A DNA stretch of 64,000 nt from an uncultured Flavobacteriaceae bacterium (GCA_943788095.1 CALSOZ010000019.1:1-64000); one strand, 5' to 3'. Numbered from the stretch's first letter, positions 10,933 through 21,494 are shown. Program-made: numbers and translations. The notes: generated from the letters alone by a model not told the origin.

Positions 10933-12600
10933 ATGAAAAAAATAATTTATTGTTTAGCAATTTTAGGAACAACCTTTATGGGTTGTGAACCTAATGAAGA
11001 CATCTATAAAAATCTTGATTCAGTTGACAAACCAGGATTTGATTATATTCAGGCGGTAGAAAACTATGTCTTTACTTCAGAAGATTACGAGCTTTTTGAA
11101 ACTGAATTAAATGAAGAGGAATTTTTTGAAACCCAAGCACAAGCAGATCAATTAATCCCTGGCTTTTTAGCCGATAAATATCCTGTATGGGGAGAAGGAT
11201 CCTTAGTAAATGTGACTTACAACTTATTTGATGAAACAACTTTGGAAGTGCTTTCTACGACAGAGACCTTATCAAATATAAATCAAGTTGACAGTTATTT
11301 AGCGAGCAATTATGAAACTGCAGAAAATGGAACTTTTGTAGAGTTAACCTATAATGCAGATGTACTGTCCTATACCTTATCGGAAGGTGATTTTGAGAAA
11401 ATTGGGAATGCCTTGAGTGCTTCTTATCCTGAAGCGGCTTCAAGTGCAGCAAATTATGGAAACTTCGATAGAAGATCAGATAGAGATGCGTATTGGTCCG
11501 ATGGAATGATTTTAGAAGGGTTTAACGAGTTGTTAGCAGGTGAATACAGTACTGGCCAAGTAGTGGCTGTGACGTTTGCTATTTATGACGGCGGAACTAA
11601 TTATTCTGAATCCTTTACGGTTCAATACACAGGACGAGGATTCTCAAAATTAGATGTTGAGGTGTCGGGAGTAAATGCTACAGAATACACTTTAGGGTCT
11701 TCTGATTATAATTCAATAGGAGATGCATTAGCAGCGACTTACCCTGGCCCGGCGGATAATGCCTCAAGTTATGGAAGTTTTGATGTAAGAGATTCCTCTG
11801 ATAACTACTGGAGTGAAGCCATGATTTTAGAAGGGTTAAATATTATTTTACCAACGGCAACAGAAGGCGATGTGTATGCTGTAACCTATAAAGTTTATAA
11901 TGGTTCTGTTGGTACTCAAACGATGACGTTATTATATACCGATGGTGCTTACATTGCAAATGCAACAATTGTAGAAATATCAGTGATTGTGGCTAAGAAT
12001 GCTGGAGATTGGGCTCTTCCTTATGTGTTTACAAGAAAAGACTACGATTCATTTGGGTTTAATTATCCAAACTTTGGAAGCAGTACGGTTTATATTATTG
12101 ATATCTTCTTAGAAAGTTTATATCCATATGCTGAACAAGGCGATGTTGCCATGGTACAATATGCTTATTACGACGGATCCGCTTCAACAAAATATGGACA
12201 TAGTATTTTTGATGGCGACAAATGGACTTTAACACCAGATGTAATCGAAACTTCATTCCAGTATGGTTTTGAAAATGGTGCCTGGATTCCAGATAATACT
12301 ATTAAATATATGTTATTAGCTGCAGATGTTGAGCTAATATCAAATGCATTCATTGATATCTATCCTGGACCTGCAGACAATGTCGGTTACTTTGGAAGTT
12401 TTGACAGAAGAAGTGGAAGTTCAAACTTCTGGTCTGACGAGATGTTATTAGAAGCAGCTAACGTATTATTAGATGCAAGAGACCCAAGTGCTGCAGAAGG
12501 GCAGAAATATGCTTTAAGTTTTGTAGTATATACTGGAGCAACTGGTATTGAAAACAAAACGGTGATTAAAACGGGTGGCGTTTGGTTATATAAAGAATAA
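10933..12600 (+). CDS. lipoprotein with about five internal ~100-residue repeats, partner of TonB receptor
   Basis: I do not recognise a named family. The 555-residue product begins with a lipoprotein signal (LGTTFMGC, Cys18). The rest is built from about five divergent copies of one module. Each has a start like YTLxxxDYxxIGxAL, often followed by YPxxAxNxxxYGxFDxR, a WSDxMILEGxN segment and a beta-rich end such as AVTFxxYDG. Copies begin near residues 46, 147, 252, 365 and 460; the first and fourth are the most diverged. It lies 11 bases after the receptor and is closed by a strong terminator, so it is surely co-transcribed. A surface-exposed ligand-binding partner in place of SusD is an inference. 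Acidic overall, with no catalytic motif visible. Confidence 0.8.
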   Translation: MKKIIYCLAILGTTFMGCEPNEDIYKNLDSVDKPGFDYIQAVENYVFTSEDYELFETELNEEEFFETQAQADQLIPGFLADKYPVWGEGSLVNVTYNLFDETTLEVLSTTETLSNINQVDSYLASNYETAENGTFVELTYNADVLSYTLSEGDFEKIGNALSASYPEAASSAANYGNFDRRSDRDAYWSDGMILEGFNELLAGEYSTGQVVAVTFAIYDGGTNYSESFTVQYTGRGFSKLDVEVSGVNATEYTLGSSDYNSIGDALAATYPGPADNASSYGSFDVRDSSDNYWSEAMILEGLNIILPTATEGDVYAVTYKVYNGSVGTQTMTLLYTDGAYIANATIVEISVIVAKNAGDWALPYVFTRKDYDSFGFNYPNFGSSTVYIIDIFLESLYPYAEQGDVAMVQYAYYDGSASTKYGHSIFDGDKWTLTPDVIETSFQYGFENGAWIPDNTIKYMLLAADVELISNAFIDIYPGPADNVGYFGSFDRRSGSSNFWSDEMLLEAANVLLDARDPSAAEGQKYALSFVVYTGATGIENKTVIKTGGVWLYKE

Positions 12601-12625
12601 TCAACAACATCATTCTAAATTTTAA

Positions 12626-12659
12626 AACCTCTTAGTTTATTACTAAGAGGTTTTTTTTT
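12626..12659 (+). terminator. rho-independent terminator after the receptor/lipoprotein pair
   Basis: AACCTCTTAGT (12626-12636) pairs perfectly with ACTAAGAGGTT (12642-12652) around a five-base loop, and a run of nine T follows the GG. It ends the two-gene operon. Confidence 0.88.
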
Positions 12660-12680
12660 ATCTTCACCTAAATTTTTGTT

Positions 12681-14282
12681 ATGAAGCCCCTATATTTCTT
12701 TTTAGTTCTCATATTCTTTGGATGTGGAGGAAGTGATGATGCTGATCCTGTAAAACTTCCTGTTGCTACTGATGATACGGTGAGTGTTTTAGAAAACACC
12801 CCAATAACGATAAATGTGTTAAGCAATGATGTACTTACCAATAATGCCGAGTTGACTAATTTTGACACTGCTTCAGCCAAAGGTGGATCCATTGCCGAAG
12901 TCTATAACAAACTCATTTATACACCCGCAAACCACTTTACTGGCATCGATACTTTTACCTATACAATTTGTGATGGGTTAAGTACACCAAATTGCGCAAC
13001 AGCTACAGTGACAGTCACCGTCAATGATATTGGAACCCCAGTTGCCGTTAATGACACGTTAGAAGTGGTAGAAAACACCACCACCGAATTGACAACCATA
13101 TTAGACAACGACACAATCGTTGATGATGCGATACTCACATCAATAGACAGCTCTTCTAGTGTTGGGACCATAACCATAAATGATGAGAATGTAGTAACGT
13201 ATACATCTTTAAACGGTTTTTCAGGAGAAGACACTTTTACATACAACTTATGCGACTCGGATTCCACGCCAACATGTGTAACAGCAACTGTCACGATTAC
13301 AGTACTCGATGAAGGCAACCCAGTGGCAGTCGATGATGCCTATATAGTTTCAATAAATGAAGTTAAAATAATTTCGGACGTTTTAAATAATGATCAAGTA
13401 ATTGATGACACTGTTTTAACAACATTAGATGCTACAGGGACACAAGGGACCGTTATTTTAAATACAGAAGGCACTATAAGTTATACTCCAACAACTGATT
13501 TTACGGGCACCGATTCTTTTACGTATACCGTTTGCGATGACGACACTCCCAATAATACATGTGCTTCTGCGACGGTCACCTTAACGGTGATAGTACCATT
13601 AAACTTTAATATCCCCTCCGATTTAGTGGATTATTATACAGGGGTTGTGTTTTCTGAGGATTCTGATTTAATGTTCGAAGAATTAGAGGCACACACAATT
13701 AACAACCATACGACAATACTTTCTTATGGACAACGCCACCAACATTTATACAATGCTGATGCCGATTTGAATAATTCTGACAATGTCATCCTAATATATA
13801 CTGGCGAGAGTCGCTATTGGGAACAATATACTTCTGGATCAAATCCGTATTCTCCACAAACCTATAATACGGAACATGTCTATCCACAATCGTTATTAGA
13901 TGCTGCGAATGCTGTGACCGATTTACACCATCTCAGAGCCTGTAATAGTGCCACGAATTCGGAACGCAGTAATTATCCATTTGAAGACGGAAGTGGAAGC
14001 TATAAGTTATCTGCTAACAAATGGTATCCTGGAGACGAATGGCGTGGAGATGTCGCCCGTATGATGATGTATTTAAATATAAGATACGGCGAAACCTTTG
14101 AATCTGTAGGTGGCTTGGATTTATTTGTTTCTTGGAATGTTGCAGATCCGGTTTCAGATTTTGAAATTCAACGAAATAATGTCATATACGCCGCACAAGG
14201 AAATAGAAACCCTTTTATCGACAACCCGTACTTAGCTACCTTAATTTGGGGTGGTGTGGCTGCTGAAAACAAATGGAATTAA
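12681..14282 (+). CDS. lipoprotein endonuclease I with three Ig-like repeats
   Basis: 533 residues. A lipobox (LIFFGCGG, Cys15) is followed by three cadherin/Big-9-type repeats (about 26-112, 113-203, 204-300), each ending in the pattern FTYTxCD...TATVTxTV. The C-terminal part (about 305-533) matches the endonuclease I/NucM family (PF04231). It has YNTEHVYPQS with the metal/general-base His and TDLHHLRACNSATNSERSN, the beta-beta-alpha metal core, then a WYPGDEWRGDVARMM helix. Members degrade DNA and sometimes RNA outside the cytoplasm. The repeats probably hold the nuclease away from the outer membrane. It follows the TonB receptor operon, and the context suggests degradation of extracellular nucleic acid. 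Confidence 0.87.
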   Translation: MKPLYFFLVLIFFGCGGSDDADPVKLPVATDDTVSVLENTPITINVLSNDVLTNNAELTNFDTASAKGGSIAEVYNKLIYTPANHFTGIDTFTYTICDGLSTPNCATATVTVTVNDIGTPVAVNDTLEVVENTTTELTTILDNDTIVDDAILTSIDSSSSVGTITINDENVVTYTSLNGFSGEDTFTYNLCDSDSTPTCVTATVTITVLDEGNPVAVDDAYIVSINEVKIISDVLNNDQVIDDTVLTTLDATGTQGTVILNTEGTISYTPTTDFTGTDSFTYTVCDDDTPNNTCASATVTLTVIVPLNFNIPSDLVDYYTGVVFSEDSDLMFEELEAHTINNHTTILSYGQRHQHLYNADADLNNSDNVILIYTGESRYWEQYTSGSNPYSPQTYNTEHVYPQSLLDAANAVTDLHHLRACNSATNSERSNYPFEDGSGSYKLSANKWYPGDEWRGDVARMMMYLNIRYGETFESVGGLDLFVSWNVADPVSDFEIQRNNVIYAAQGNRNPFIDNPYLATLIWGGVAAENKWN

Positions 14283-14321
14283 CATAAAATTTATATTTAA
14301 CTAAACTAAAAATTATACATC

Positions 14322-14753
14322 ATGATCAAAACAATTCATTCCTATTGGGCTTACCTAGTACTTGTTGTACTCCTATTGGCTGTATTTAAATCGCTAGTGG
14401 GCTACTTTGGTAAAAAAGACTACGACGCCAAAGCATTTCGAGTTTCACTCTTTACGTTGATTGTTTCTCACATTCAATTGCTTATTGGATTGCTGTTGTA
14501 TTTCACCTCAGAGCGTTTTGGTTTGTGGAGCGATTTAGGCGTAGGAGAGGTTATGAAAAATGCAAACATACGCTTGTACCTTGTAGAACATCCAACCATT
14601 AATATCTTAGCCGTTGCCTTGATTACGATTGGTTATTCTAAGCATAAGAAAAAATTAATTTCGGGACCTAAATACAAAACCATCGCGATTTTTTATACCA
14701 TCGCCCTCATTTTGATTTTATCTAGAATTCCATGGGATGTATGGCCAAACTAA
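14322..14753 (+). CDS. conserved four-helix membrane protein, function unknown
   Basis: 143 residues with four predicted membrane spans: about 8-27 (YWAYLVLVVLLLAVFKSLVG), 42-62, 90-105 and 120-136. Conserved-looking His residues sit in the first span region (IHSYWAY), in the second (VSHIQLL) and in VEHPTIN before the third. Spaced membrane His residues recall small cytochrome-b-like proteins, but no haem motif can be assigned with confidence. I have seen similar proteins as hypothetical genes in Flavobacteriaceae. It stands alone between the nuclease and a terminator. Confidence 0.7.
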   Translation: MIKTIHSYWAYLVLVVLLLAVFKSLVGYFGKKDYDAKAFRVSLFTLIVSHIQLLIGLLLYFTSERFGLWSDLGVGEVMKNANIRLYLVEHPTINILAVALITIGYSKHKKKLISGPKYKTIAIFYTIALILILSRIPWDVWPN

Positions 14754-14760
14754 CCCATAA

Positions 14761-14788
14761 AAAAGCCGCCAACTGGCGGTTTTTTTTA
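14761..14788. terminator. bidirectional terminator between convergent genes
   Basis: CCGCC (14766-14770) and GGCGG (14775-14779) form a stem around AACT, extended by A and T runs on either side. The A run on the left makes it work on the minus strand too, and the two flanking genes converge here. Confidence 0.85.
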
Positions 14789-14815
14789 TAAATAAAAGTA
14801 TTTTAAAATCAATGA

Positions 14816-15889
14816 TTAGTTTACTTGTCGAATCACATGCACATAGACCGGAAAGTGATCGCTATACCCATTGATGAATTTTCCGTATGAAAAACTTCTA
14901 AAAGGATAGCCTTTGAACCGCCCGTCTTTATTTAAGAGGTAGGGTTTATTGTAAACGCCCGCTTTATAAAATCGAAACGAAGAAAAGTCTTTTTTTAACA
15001 AAGGTTTCGTCACTAAAATTTGATCAAACAAAAACCAAACATCTCGGTAAGCATTGGTTCCTCCGCCATTTTTATAAATGTTTTCCATCGGATTATAAAT
15101 GCCTTTTAAGCCAACCGCCTTTTTGTTTCTTTTAGTTTTGAGAACTTTCTTCAAACTTTTATTGGTTGGATTGTCATTTAAGTCTCCCATTGTAAAAATC
15201 TTTGCATACGGATCAATCGACTGAAGGGAGTCCGTAAGGCGTTTGCTTAGTCTAGCTGCGGCCTCTCGCTTAGGGCTGCTTTTTTCTTCACCACCACGTC
15301 TAGAAGGCCAGTGATTCACCATCAAGTGAATGAGGTCGCCCTCGAGATATCCACTAACTAACAGTTGATCTCTGGTATGATCGGGTTTATTTTCTTCAAT
15401 GTCGAATAATTTTAATGTGTGCGAACTTGAAGCTATGGGGTCAAAAAGTGCTTTTTGATACATCAGCGCCACATCTATACCACGTTCATCAGGTGAATCA
15501 AAATGAATGATGCCATAATCTTTGTCAACTAATAAAGAATCATTCGCGAGATCTTCAACCACAGATCGGTTCTCTACTTCAGCTAAACCAATGATTGCAG
15601 GGGTGTTTTTGGACACATCGGCACCAATTTCAGAAATTACACGTGCCATATTTTTCACCTTTTTGAGATAGACTTCTTCGCGCCCAAATTTTAGCTCCAT
15701 GATTGGACTGGCTTCGTCATTTTTGTTGGGATTGTTAATGGTATCAAATAGGTTTTCAACATTATAAAATGCAATTGTATGCACTTTAAATTTTTTGGTA
15801 TCCTGAGCTTCTATCGTGCCAAAACTGACAATGAATGCCAAGACACAGAAAGCGATTTGTATGCGAGTTAATACCATGGGTTTTTTCAT
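14816..15889 (-). CDS. secreted endonuclease/exonuclease/phosphatase family protein
   Basis: 357 residues with a signal peptide (IQIAFCVLAFIVSFGTIEAQ). The fold is the DNase I-like metal-dependent phosphoesterase: FYNVENLFD at the start, the catalytic Glu in GLAEVENR, NHWPSRRGGEEKS, MGDLNDNP with the Asp-Asn pair, and the C-terminal SDHFPVYV with the His. All active-site residues are present, so it is likely active on a phosphodiester or phosphomonoester outside the cytoplasm. It is divergent from the second TonB receptor (92 bases between start codons). In Bacteroidota such genes often lie by TonB/DUF5689 pairs, which supports nucleic-acid or phosphate acquisition. Confidence 0.85.
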   Translation of the reverse strand: MKKPMVLTRIQIAFCVLAFIVSFGTIEAQDTKKFKVHTIAFYNVENLFDTINNPNKNDEASPIMELKFGREEVYLKKVKNMARVISEIGADVSKNTPAIIGLAEVENRSVVEDLANDSLLVDKDYGIIHFDSPDERGIDVALMYQKALFDPIASSSHTLKLFDIEENKPDHTRDQLLVSGYLEGDLIHLMVNHWPSRRGGEEKSSPKREAAARLSKRLTDSLQSIDPYAKIFTMGDLNDNPTNKSLKKVLKTKRNKKAVGLKGIYNPMENIYKNGGGTNAYRDVWFLFDQILVTKPLLKKDFSSFRFYKAGVYNKPYLLNKDGRFKGYPFRSFSYGKFINGYSDHFPVYVHVIRQVN

Positions 15890-15981
15890 ATCTAATTTAT
15901 ATTAATCGGATTTTTTTTTAAAAGTAGATATTTTTTGTAAATTAAAGCCGTCAATTATTGTTAATTAAACCCAAATCAACA

Positions 15982-18738
15982 ATGAAACAGCTACATTTTA
16001 TATGCTTAATAGGTTTTTTAGTGCCATTTATAACGCTAGCTCAACAGACGATTGTCAAAGGAAGTGTTAAAAATTCAATCTCTAACCAACCGTTACAGGG
16101 AGTTCATGTTGTATTTGAAGAAACGTTACTAAGCACGGACACAGATACTGAAGGTGAGTTTCAGTTTTTGTCCAACATTCCCATTGGAGAGCACGTCTTA
16201 AGATTAACAAAAGAAGGCTATCTCTTAGCACGCTACCCTATTGTGGTTTATGAAGGTCAAACACTTGATATTCAAGATATGGTACTGTCTGTAGAGCATT
16301 CAAATGAGTCGTTGTTCACCATCACTCTAACAGATGATGAATTAAATGACGATACTAGTGGTGTTGATAATGTTTCTGGGTTATTAGGATTGTCTCAAGA
16401 TATTTTTCTGCGTACAGCCGCTTTTGAATTTAGCGCATCGTTTTTTAACGTTCGAGGTCTAAATTCCGAAAACGGGAACCTGCTCTTGAATGGTATCGAC
16501 ATGAACAAACTTTTCAATGGGAGACCACAATGGAGTAATTGGGGCGGGTTGAATGATGTCCTTCGGAATCAAGAATTAACCTCTGGCCTTGCCGCATCTT
16601 CCTATAATTTTGGAGGTGTTTTAGGATCTACAAATATTAGTTTACGAGCGTCAGAGTACCCAAGTGGTGGTCGGATCACCTATTCCTCATCAAACCGAAG
16701 TTATACCAATAGACTCATGGCAAGCTATGCGTCAGGAATTGTAAAAGGCGGATGGTCTTATGTGTTTTCACTGGGAAGACGTTGGGGAAATGAAGGCTAT
16801 CAAGACGGAACTTTTTATGATGCGAATTCCTTTTTTGGGGCGGTTGAAAAGAGAATTAACAAGAATCACAGTCTAAATTTTACGGCGTTTTACACCCCCA
16901 ATAGACGCGGAAAGTCATCACCAAATTCACAAGAAGTGTACGATTTGAAAAACATTAAGTATAACGAATATTGGGGGTATCAAGCGGGGAGAAAACGAAA
17001 TTCGCGAGTCAGACGGATCTCAGAACCCGTGCTGATGATAAATCATTATTGGAAAATTTCTGATCGTACAAAACTCAATACAAATATTGCATACCAATTT
17101 GGTGAACTAGGAAACAGCCGTTTGGATTATGCTGGAGGCGCCAATCCAAGTCCAGCATATTATCAAGATCTACCAAGTTATTTTTTAGCAAATACTGGAG
17201 GTCCAGACCAAGCTGCTGCGTATGAGGCTTATCAAAATTTCACCTCGGATGGGCAATTAGATTGGAACCAAATGTACGATGCCAACATCACAAACAACAT
17301 CCACGGGCACCCAGCGGCCTATGTACTGTATGAAGATCGAAATGATGACACTCAACTCACCCTTAACACGATCTTTAATTCTGAATTATCAGATCATCTG
17401 GTTTTAAATGCGGCGGTCAATTACAAGCGATTACAATCTCATAATTTTGCCGAAATTTTGGACATGTTAGGAAGTACGACTGGCTATTTAAACATTGATT
17501 CTTTTGCTCAGATTCAATTGAACTTAAAGAACCCCAATGAAATCGTAGGTCAAGGCGATATCTTTAAATATAACTATATTTTAGAAGCAAAAATTCTTGG
17601 CGGGTTTGCACAAGCGCAGTTTAATTATAATAAGGTTGATTTTTTTATCGCCGCTAGCATCACCAAAACAGACTACCAAAGAGAAGGCTTCTATCAACAT
17701 GAAATATATGCGGACAATTCTTATGGAAAAGGGCCTGAAGTCAACTTTACAGGCATCGGTGCAAAAGGAGGCTTGACATATAAATTTTCTGGAAAGCATC
17801 TATTTACAGCAAATGCAGGCTATTTATCCAAAGCGCCAACACTTCGAAATACGTTTTCTAACTCGAGAGAAAATCACGCCATCATTGGAGCGGTTTCTAA
17901 AATCGATATTACTGAGGAAAAAATCACTTCTTTGGATGTAAATTATAGATACAGATCTTCAACTGTAAAAGCGCGTTTGACGGGCTATTATTCACTTGTA
18001 AGTGACGCCAATGAAATCTCCTTTTTTTATGCCGATGGACTGAGTGGCGTTTTTGGAGAAAGAGCTTTTGTACAAGAACTTTTGCAAGGGGTTGAAAAAA
18101 AGCAGTTAGGTCTTGAGTTTGGAATTGAAGCTCAAGTGATGCCAACCATTGCCTTAAAAGGCGCTCTTTCAATGGGTCAATTTACGTACAATAACAATCC
18201 TAATTTAGTGCTCACTTCTAATGGTTTCCCTAACGGAATAGACTATGAGGAGGCCAATTTGAAAAACTATAAAATTGCTGGTGGCCCTCAACGCGCAGCT
18301 TCTGTTGGATTTGAATATCGAGATCCAAAATATTGGTGGTTTGGCGCGACGGCTAATTTTTTCTCAAATGCATATTTAGACGTATCCTCTCTCACACGTA
18401 CTAAAAACTTTTATTTGGAAACCGATGGGTTTCCTTTTCCAGATTATGACCCAACACTAGCAAGAGCCTTGCTAACGCAATAAAAATTTGATAGTTATAT
18501 GGTGATTAATGCTGTTGGTGGAAAGTCATGGAGAATTGGCAAAAAGTATCTAGGACTGTTTGTGAGCTTAAATAACTTACTTGATATAGAATACAAAACG
18601 GGTGGTTTTGAGCAAGGGTGGAATGCAAATTATCCATCCCTCAAAACCGATGTGAACCACCCAACACGACGCTTTGGACCGAAATATTGGTATGGGCGCG
18701 GAGCCACGTATTTTATCAACCTAAACCTTAGATTTTAA
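15982..18738 (+). CDS. TonB-dependent receptor, interrupted by one in-frame stop
   Basis: Full length would be 918 residues. The start at 15982 places the signal peptide MKQLHFICLIGFLVPFITLAQ at the N-terminus; an in-frame TTG lies 24 bases upstream but is less likely. A carboxypeptidase-like domain (VKGSVKNSISNQPLQGVHV), a plug (NVRGLNSENGNLLLNGIDMN) and a barrel follow. At 18481-18483 a TAA interrupts the same frame (LLTQ-stop-KFDSYMVINAV). The frame then runs on without a shift to a normal barrel end, FINLNLRF, at 18738. A single substitution (for example GAA to TAA) explains it. The plug segment WSNWGGL matches the receptor at 8372, so the two are paralogues. Confidence 0.85.
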
Positions 18739-18761
18739 ACAATAAACTAAATTGTAACACT

Positions 18762-19688
18762 ATGAAAATCATACCTCTTAAAAACTATCTTACAGCCATT
18801 TTAGTTAGTCTTACGTTAGGGTCTTGTGTAGAAGATTCTGATTTTTCGGTTCCCGAAAGTTTAGGCACTGAAGAGAATGAAGTCCTTAATGAAATTTTAG
18901 AAAAAATAGATACTGGCACAATTCAACTCGTCTCAATCTCTGAAGTAAAATCCATGTACAAGAGTTATTGGAAACGTCCTTTTCAAGTGGATACAGATAT
19001 CATCGTCAAAGCCTATGTAACGTCTTCGGATCAATCTGGAAATTTTTATAAGGAACTTTATTTACAAGACAATCCAGAGGCTCCAAACTCAGGAATTAAA
19101 TTAATTTTAAACCTTACAGATACGTACAACCGGTTTAATAAAGGTCGAGAAGTGTACATTCGATTGAACCCTCCAACACCAACTAATTATCCAAATGGAT
19201 TATATATTGGCGAAGAACGGGTTGGAAATAAGGTGATTACCATAGGAGGCGGAACGGAAACGAATCAATACGGAACCACAGTTAGATCCCTGTCTGAAAA
19301 TCAAATAAATGCGTCTGTATTTAGATCCAAAGAAACTTACGACATCACACCCTTAGTGGTTCAGATACCACAGCTATCCAACGACCACATTGGAATGTTT
19401 GTACAAATTGAAAATACCGAATTTGAAGCTAATTTAGCGGGGGAACGTTATTTTAATCCTTCTGAAAATTACGACACGAGTCGGACCATTCAAAGCTGTT
19501 CCGAAGCAACCTATTCAACCTTTGATTTTGAAACGAGTTCTTTTTCTAGTTTTAAAAATGAATTGTTACCCACTGGAAATGGCACTGTCGCCGGAATTAT
19601 TTCAAAAACCTATGATGGAAGTCGTTAGGTACTCGCATTAAACAACACCGACGATGTAAATATGAATAATGAGCGCTGTTCGTTATAA
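18762..19688 (+). CDS. DUF5689 lipoprotein, interrupted by one in-frame stop
   Basis: About 308 residues when read through. A lipoprotein signal (LVSLTLGSC) is followed by the DUF5689 region (DIIVKAYVTSSDQSGNFYKE, LYLQDNPEAPNSGIKL) and an OB-fold-like segment ending GNGTVAGIISKTYDGSR. A TAG at 19626-19628 then stops the frame. The same frame continues VLALNNTDDVNMNNERCSL to TAA at 19688, which reads like the usual DUF5689 C-terminus, so TAT or TAC to TAG is the simplest cause. It lies 23 bases after the receptor and is its likely surface partner. Ligand unknown. Confidence 0.78.
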
Positions 19689-19775
19689 AACAAGAACTCA
19701 TCTATTGAAGCATTGAACCCCTAAATACTAGTTCAGAACTAATGCTAGAACCTTATTTTTTTCTATATTTCCAGA

Positions 19776-20153
19776 ATGAACTTTTTTAATCAACTTTATC
19801 TCACCGTTTTTAATCATTTTAAAGCGCGTTACAAACAAAAGGCAAATACAATTGCGCTTTTCTACGTTTCAATACTTCAAATAGCCCTGCTGTTGTTAGG
19901 TGGAATTTTCTTCACAAAATTTTTGGAACAAATGAAAGTCGTAGTGATGTCGAGCACGAACTCGGTGGTTCTTTTTTGTATGATAGCACTCTTTATTCAT
20001 TTCAAAAACTGGATGAATTATAGTGGTAGAAAGCGTCGTGTTCTAAATGCAAAACTCACCAATAAAAAAGATTTAGGGTATTCGATGTTTATACTTTTTG
20101 TGATGCCTATAGGGATTATAAGCCTCTCAATTCTATTGCTAAAAACCGTTTAA
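19776..20153 (+). CDS. small membrane protein, function unknown
   Basis: 125 residues with three predicted membrane spans: about 24-46 (IALFYVSILQIALLLLGGIF), 55-75 (SVVLFCMIALFIHF) and 102-122 (MFILFVMPIGIISLSILLL). The N-terminal tail and the loop around residue 85 are basic (GRKRRVLNAKLTNKK), so they are predicted to face the cytoplasm. No family recognised. It is a single gene between the DUF5689 lipoprotein and hflX, in the same direction. Confidence 0.65.
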   Translation: MNFFNQLYLTVFNHFKARYKQKANTIALFYVSILQIALLLLGGIFFTKFLEQMKVVVMSSTNSVVLFCMIALFIHFKNWMNYSGRKRRVLNAKLTNKKDLGYSMFILFVMPIGIISLSILLLKTV

Positions 20154-20213
20154 ATACGTCTATTTTTTTAAAATTATTTCCGTCATCTATGAATGGCAAT
20201 CCGTTTAAAACTT

Positions 20214-20221
20214 TACCTTTG
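20214..20221 (+). promoter_or_regulatory. possible -7 element upstream of hflX
   Basis: TACCTTTG fits the TAnnTTTG consensus. No convincing TTG lies 19-21 bases upstream, so only the -7 half is supported. The hflX ATG is 15 bases after the element begins to end, which would leave a very short leader. Confidence 0.4.
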
Positions 20222-20235
20222 ACCAATACATTTAT

Positions 20236-21451
20236 ATGATAGAGAAAAAAGATATTGATTTAGAAAAAGCGGTTTTAATCGGAGTGATTACCAAATCACA
20301 AGATGAAACTAAATCTAAAGAATACTTAGAGGAGCTCGAATTTCTCACCTATACTGCAGGTGGAGACGTCCTCAAACGCTTTACTCAAAAAATGGAAAAA
20401 CCCAACCCAAAAACTTTTATTGGAACTGGGTAAAATGGAAGAACTGCGTTTGTATATAGAGGAGCACAACGTTGGAACTGCTATTTTTGATGACGAACTG
20501 TCGTCTGCTCAAGAACGAAACATCAGTAAAATATTAAACTGTAAAGTATTGGATCGCACCAACCTTATCCTTGATATTTTTGCCCAAAGAGCACAAACAA
20601 GCTATGCGCGTACCCAAGTTGAATTGGCTCAATGTGAATATTTATTACCAAGATTAAAAGGAATGTGGACGCACCTCGAACGTCAAAAAGGGGGTATTGG
20701 AATGCGTGGACCTGGGGAAACCGAAATTGAAACGGATCGTCGTATTGTAAGAGAAAAAATAGCCTTATTAAAAGCTAAGATTAAAAAAATTGACAAACAA
20801 ATGTCCGTTCAACGAAGCAATCGTGGTGCCATGGTTCGTGTGGCTCTAGTTGGCTATACCAATGTTGGGAAATCGACTTTGATGAATGTGATTAGCAAAT
20901 CGGATGTATTTGCAGAAAATAAATTATTTGCAACGCTAGACACAACGGTCCGAAAAGTGGTGGTTAAAAACCTACCTTTTTTGATGAGTGATACGGTTGG
21001 GTTTATCAGAAAACTACCAACTCAACTGGTAGACTCCTTTAAAAGCACCTTAGATGAGGTTCGAGAATCGGATCTCTTGTTGCATGTGGTAGATATTTCT
21101 CATCCAGGCTTTGAGGAGCATATAGCATCCGTCAACCTGATTCTAGGAGAAATCAATGCCTTAGACAAACCAACGCTGATGGTGTTTAATAAGATTGATG
21201 CCTATGAAGCCGAGCCTTTTGACGAGACCGATTTGATTGCCGTTCGTACAGAAGCACACTATTCTTTGGAGGAATGGAAATCAACCTGGATGTCCAAAAT
21301 TGGCAAAAACTCCTTATTCATCTCCGCTCTTAATAAAGAGAATTTAGAAGATTTTAAAAAACGAGTTTACAATACAGTTCGTGAAATTCACGTCAAACGT
21401 TTTCCTTATAATCAGTTTTTGTATCCAGATTATGAGGAGAGTTTTGAATAA
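20236..21451 (+). CDS. hflX: GTPase HflX, one frameshift
   Basis: Ribosome-associated GTPase of the OBG-HflX class that splits or rescues stalled ribosomes under stress. The N-terminal HflX domain (EYLEELEFLTYTAGGDV), the GMWTHLERQKGGIGMRGPGE linker, the G1 loop GYTNVGKST, G3 DTVGFI and G4 NKID are all present. The frame breaks once: KTFIGTG is followed by a stop because of an extra G at about 20428-20430. Removing it gives FIGTGKMEEL and one frame of about 405 residues, the usual length. This is most likely a sequence error. A terminator follows the stop codon directly. Confidence 0.92.
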
Positions 21452-21480
21452 AAAAAATCCCGAAATTCCGGGATTTTTTT
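21451..21480. terminator. bidirectional terminator hflX / DUF3078
   Basis: ATCCCG (21457-21462) pairs with CGGGAT (21469-21474) around AAATTC. An A run precedes it and a T run follows it. It separates two convergent genes and can act on both strands. Confidence 0.88.
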
Positions 21481-21494
21481 AGGAGTATTTTCTC

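Noticed and set aside
12959-13318. Minus-strand ORF of 119 codons
   Set aside because: It mirrors the Ig-like repeats of the nuclease; the Thr/Val-rich product is an artefact.
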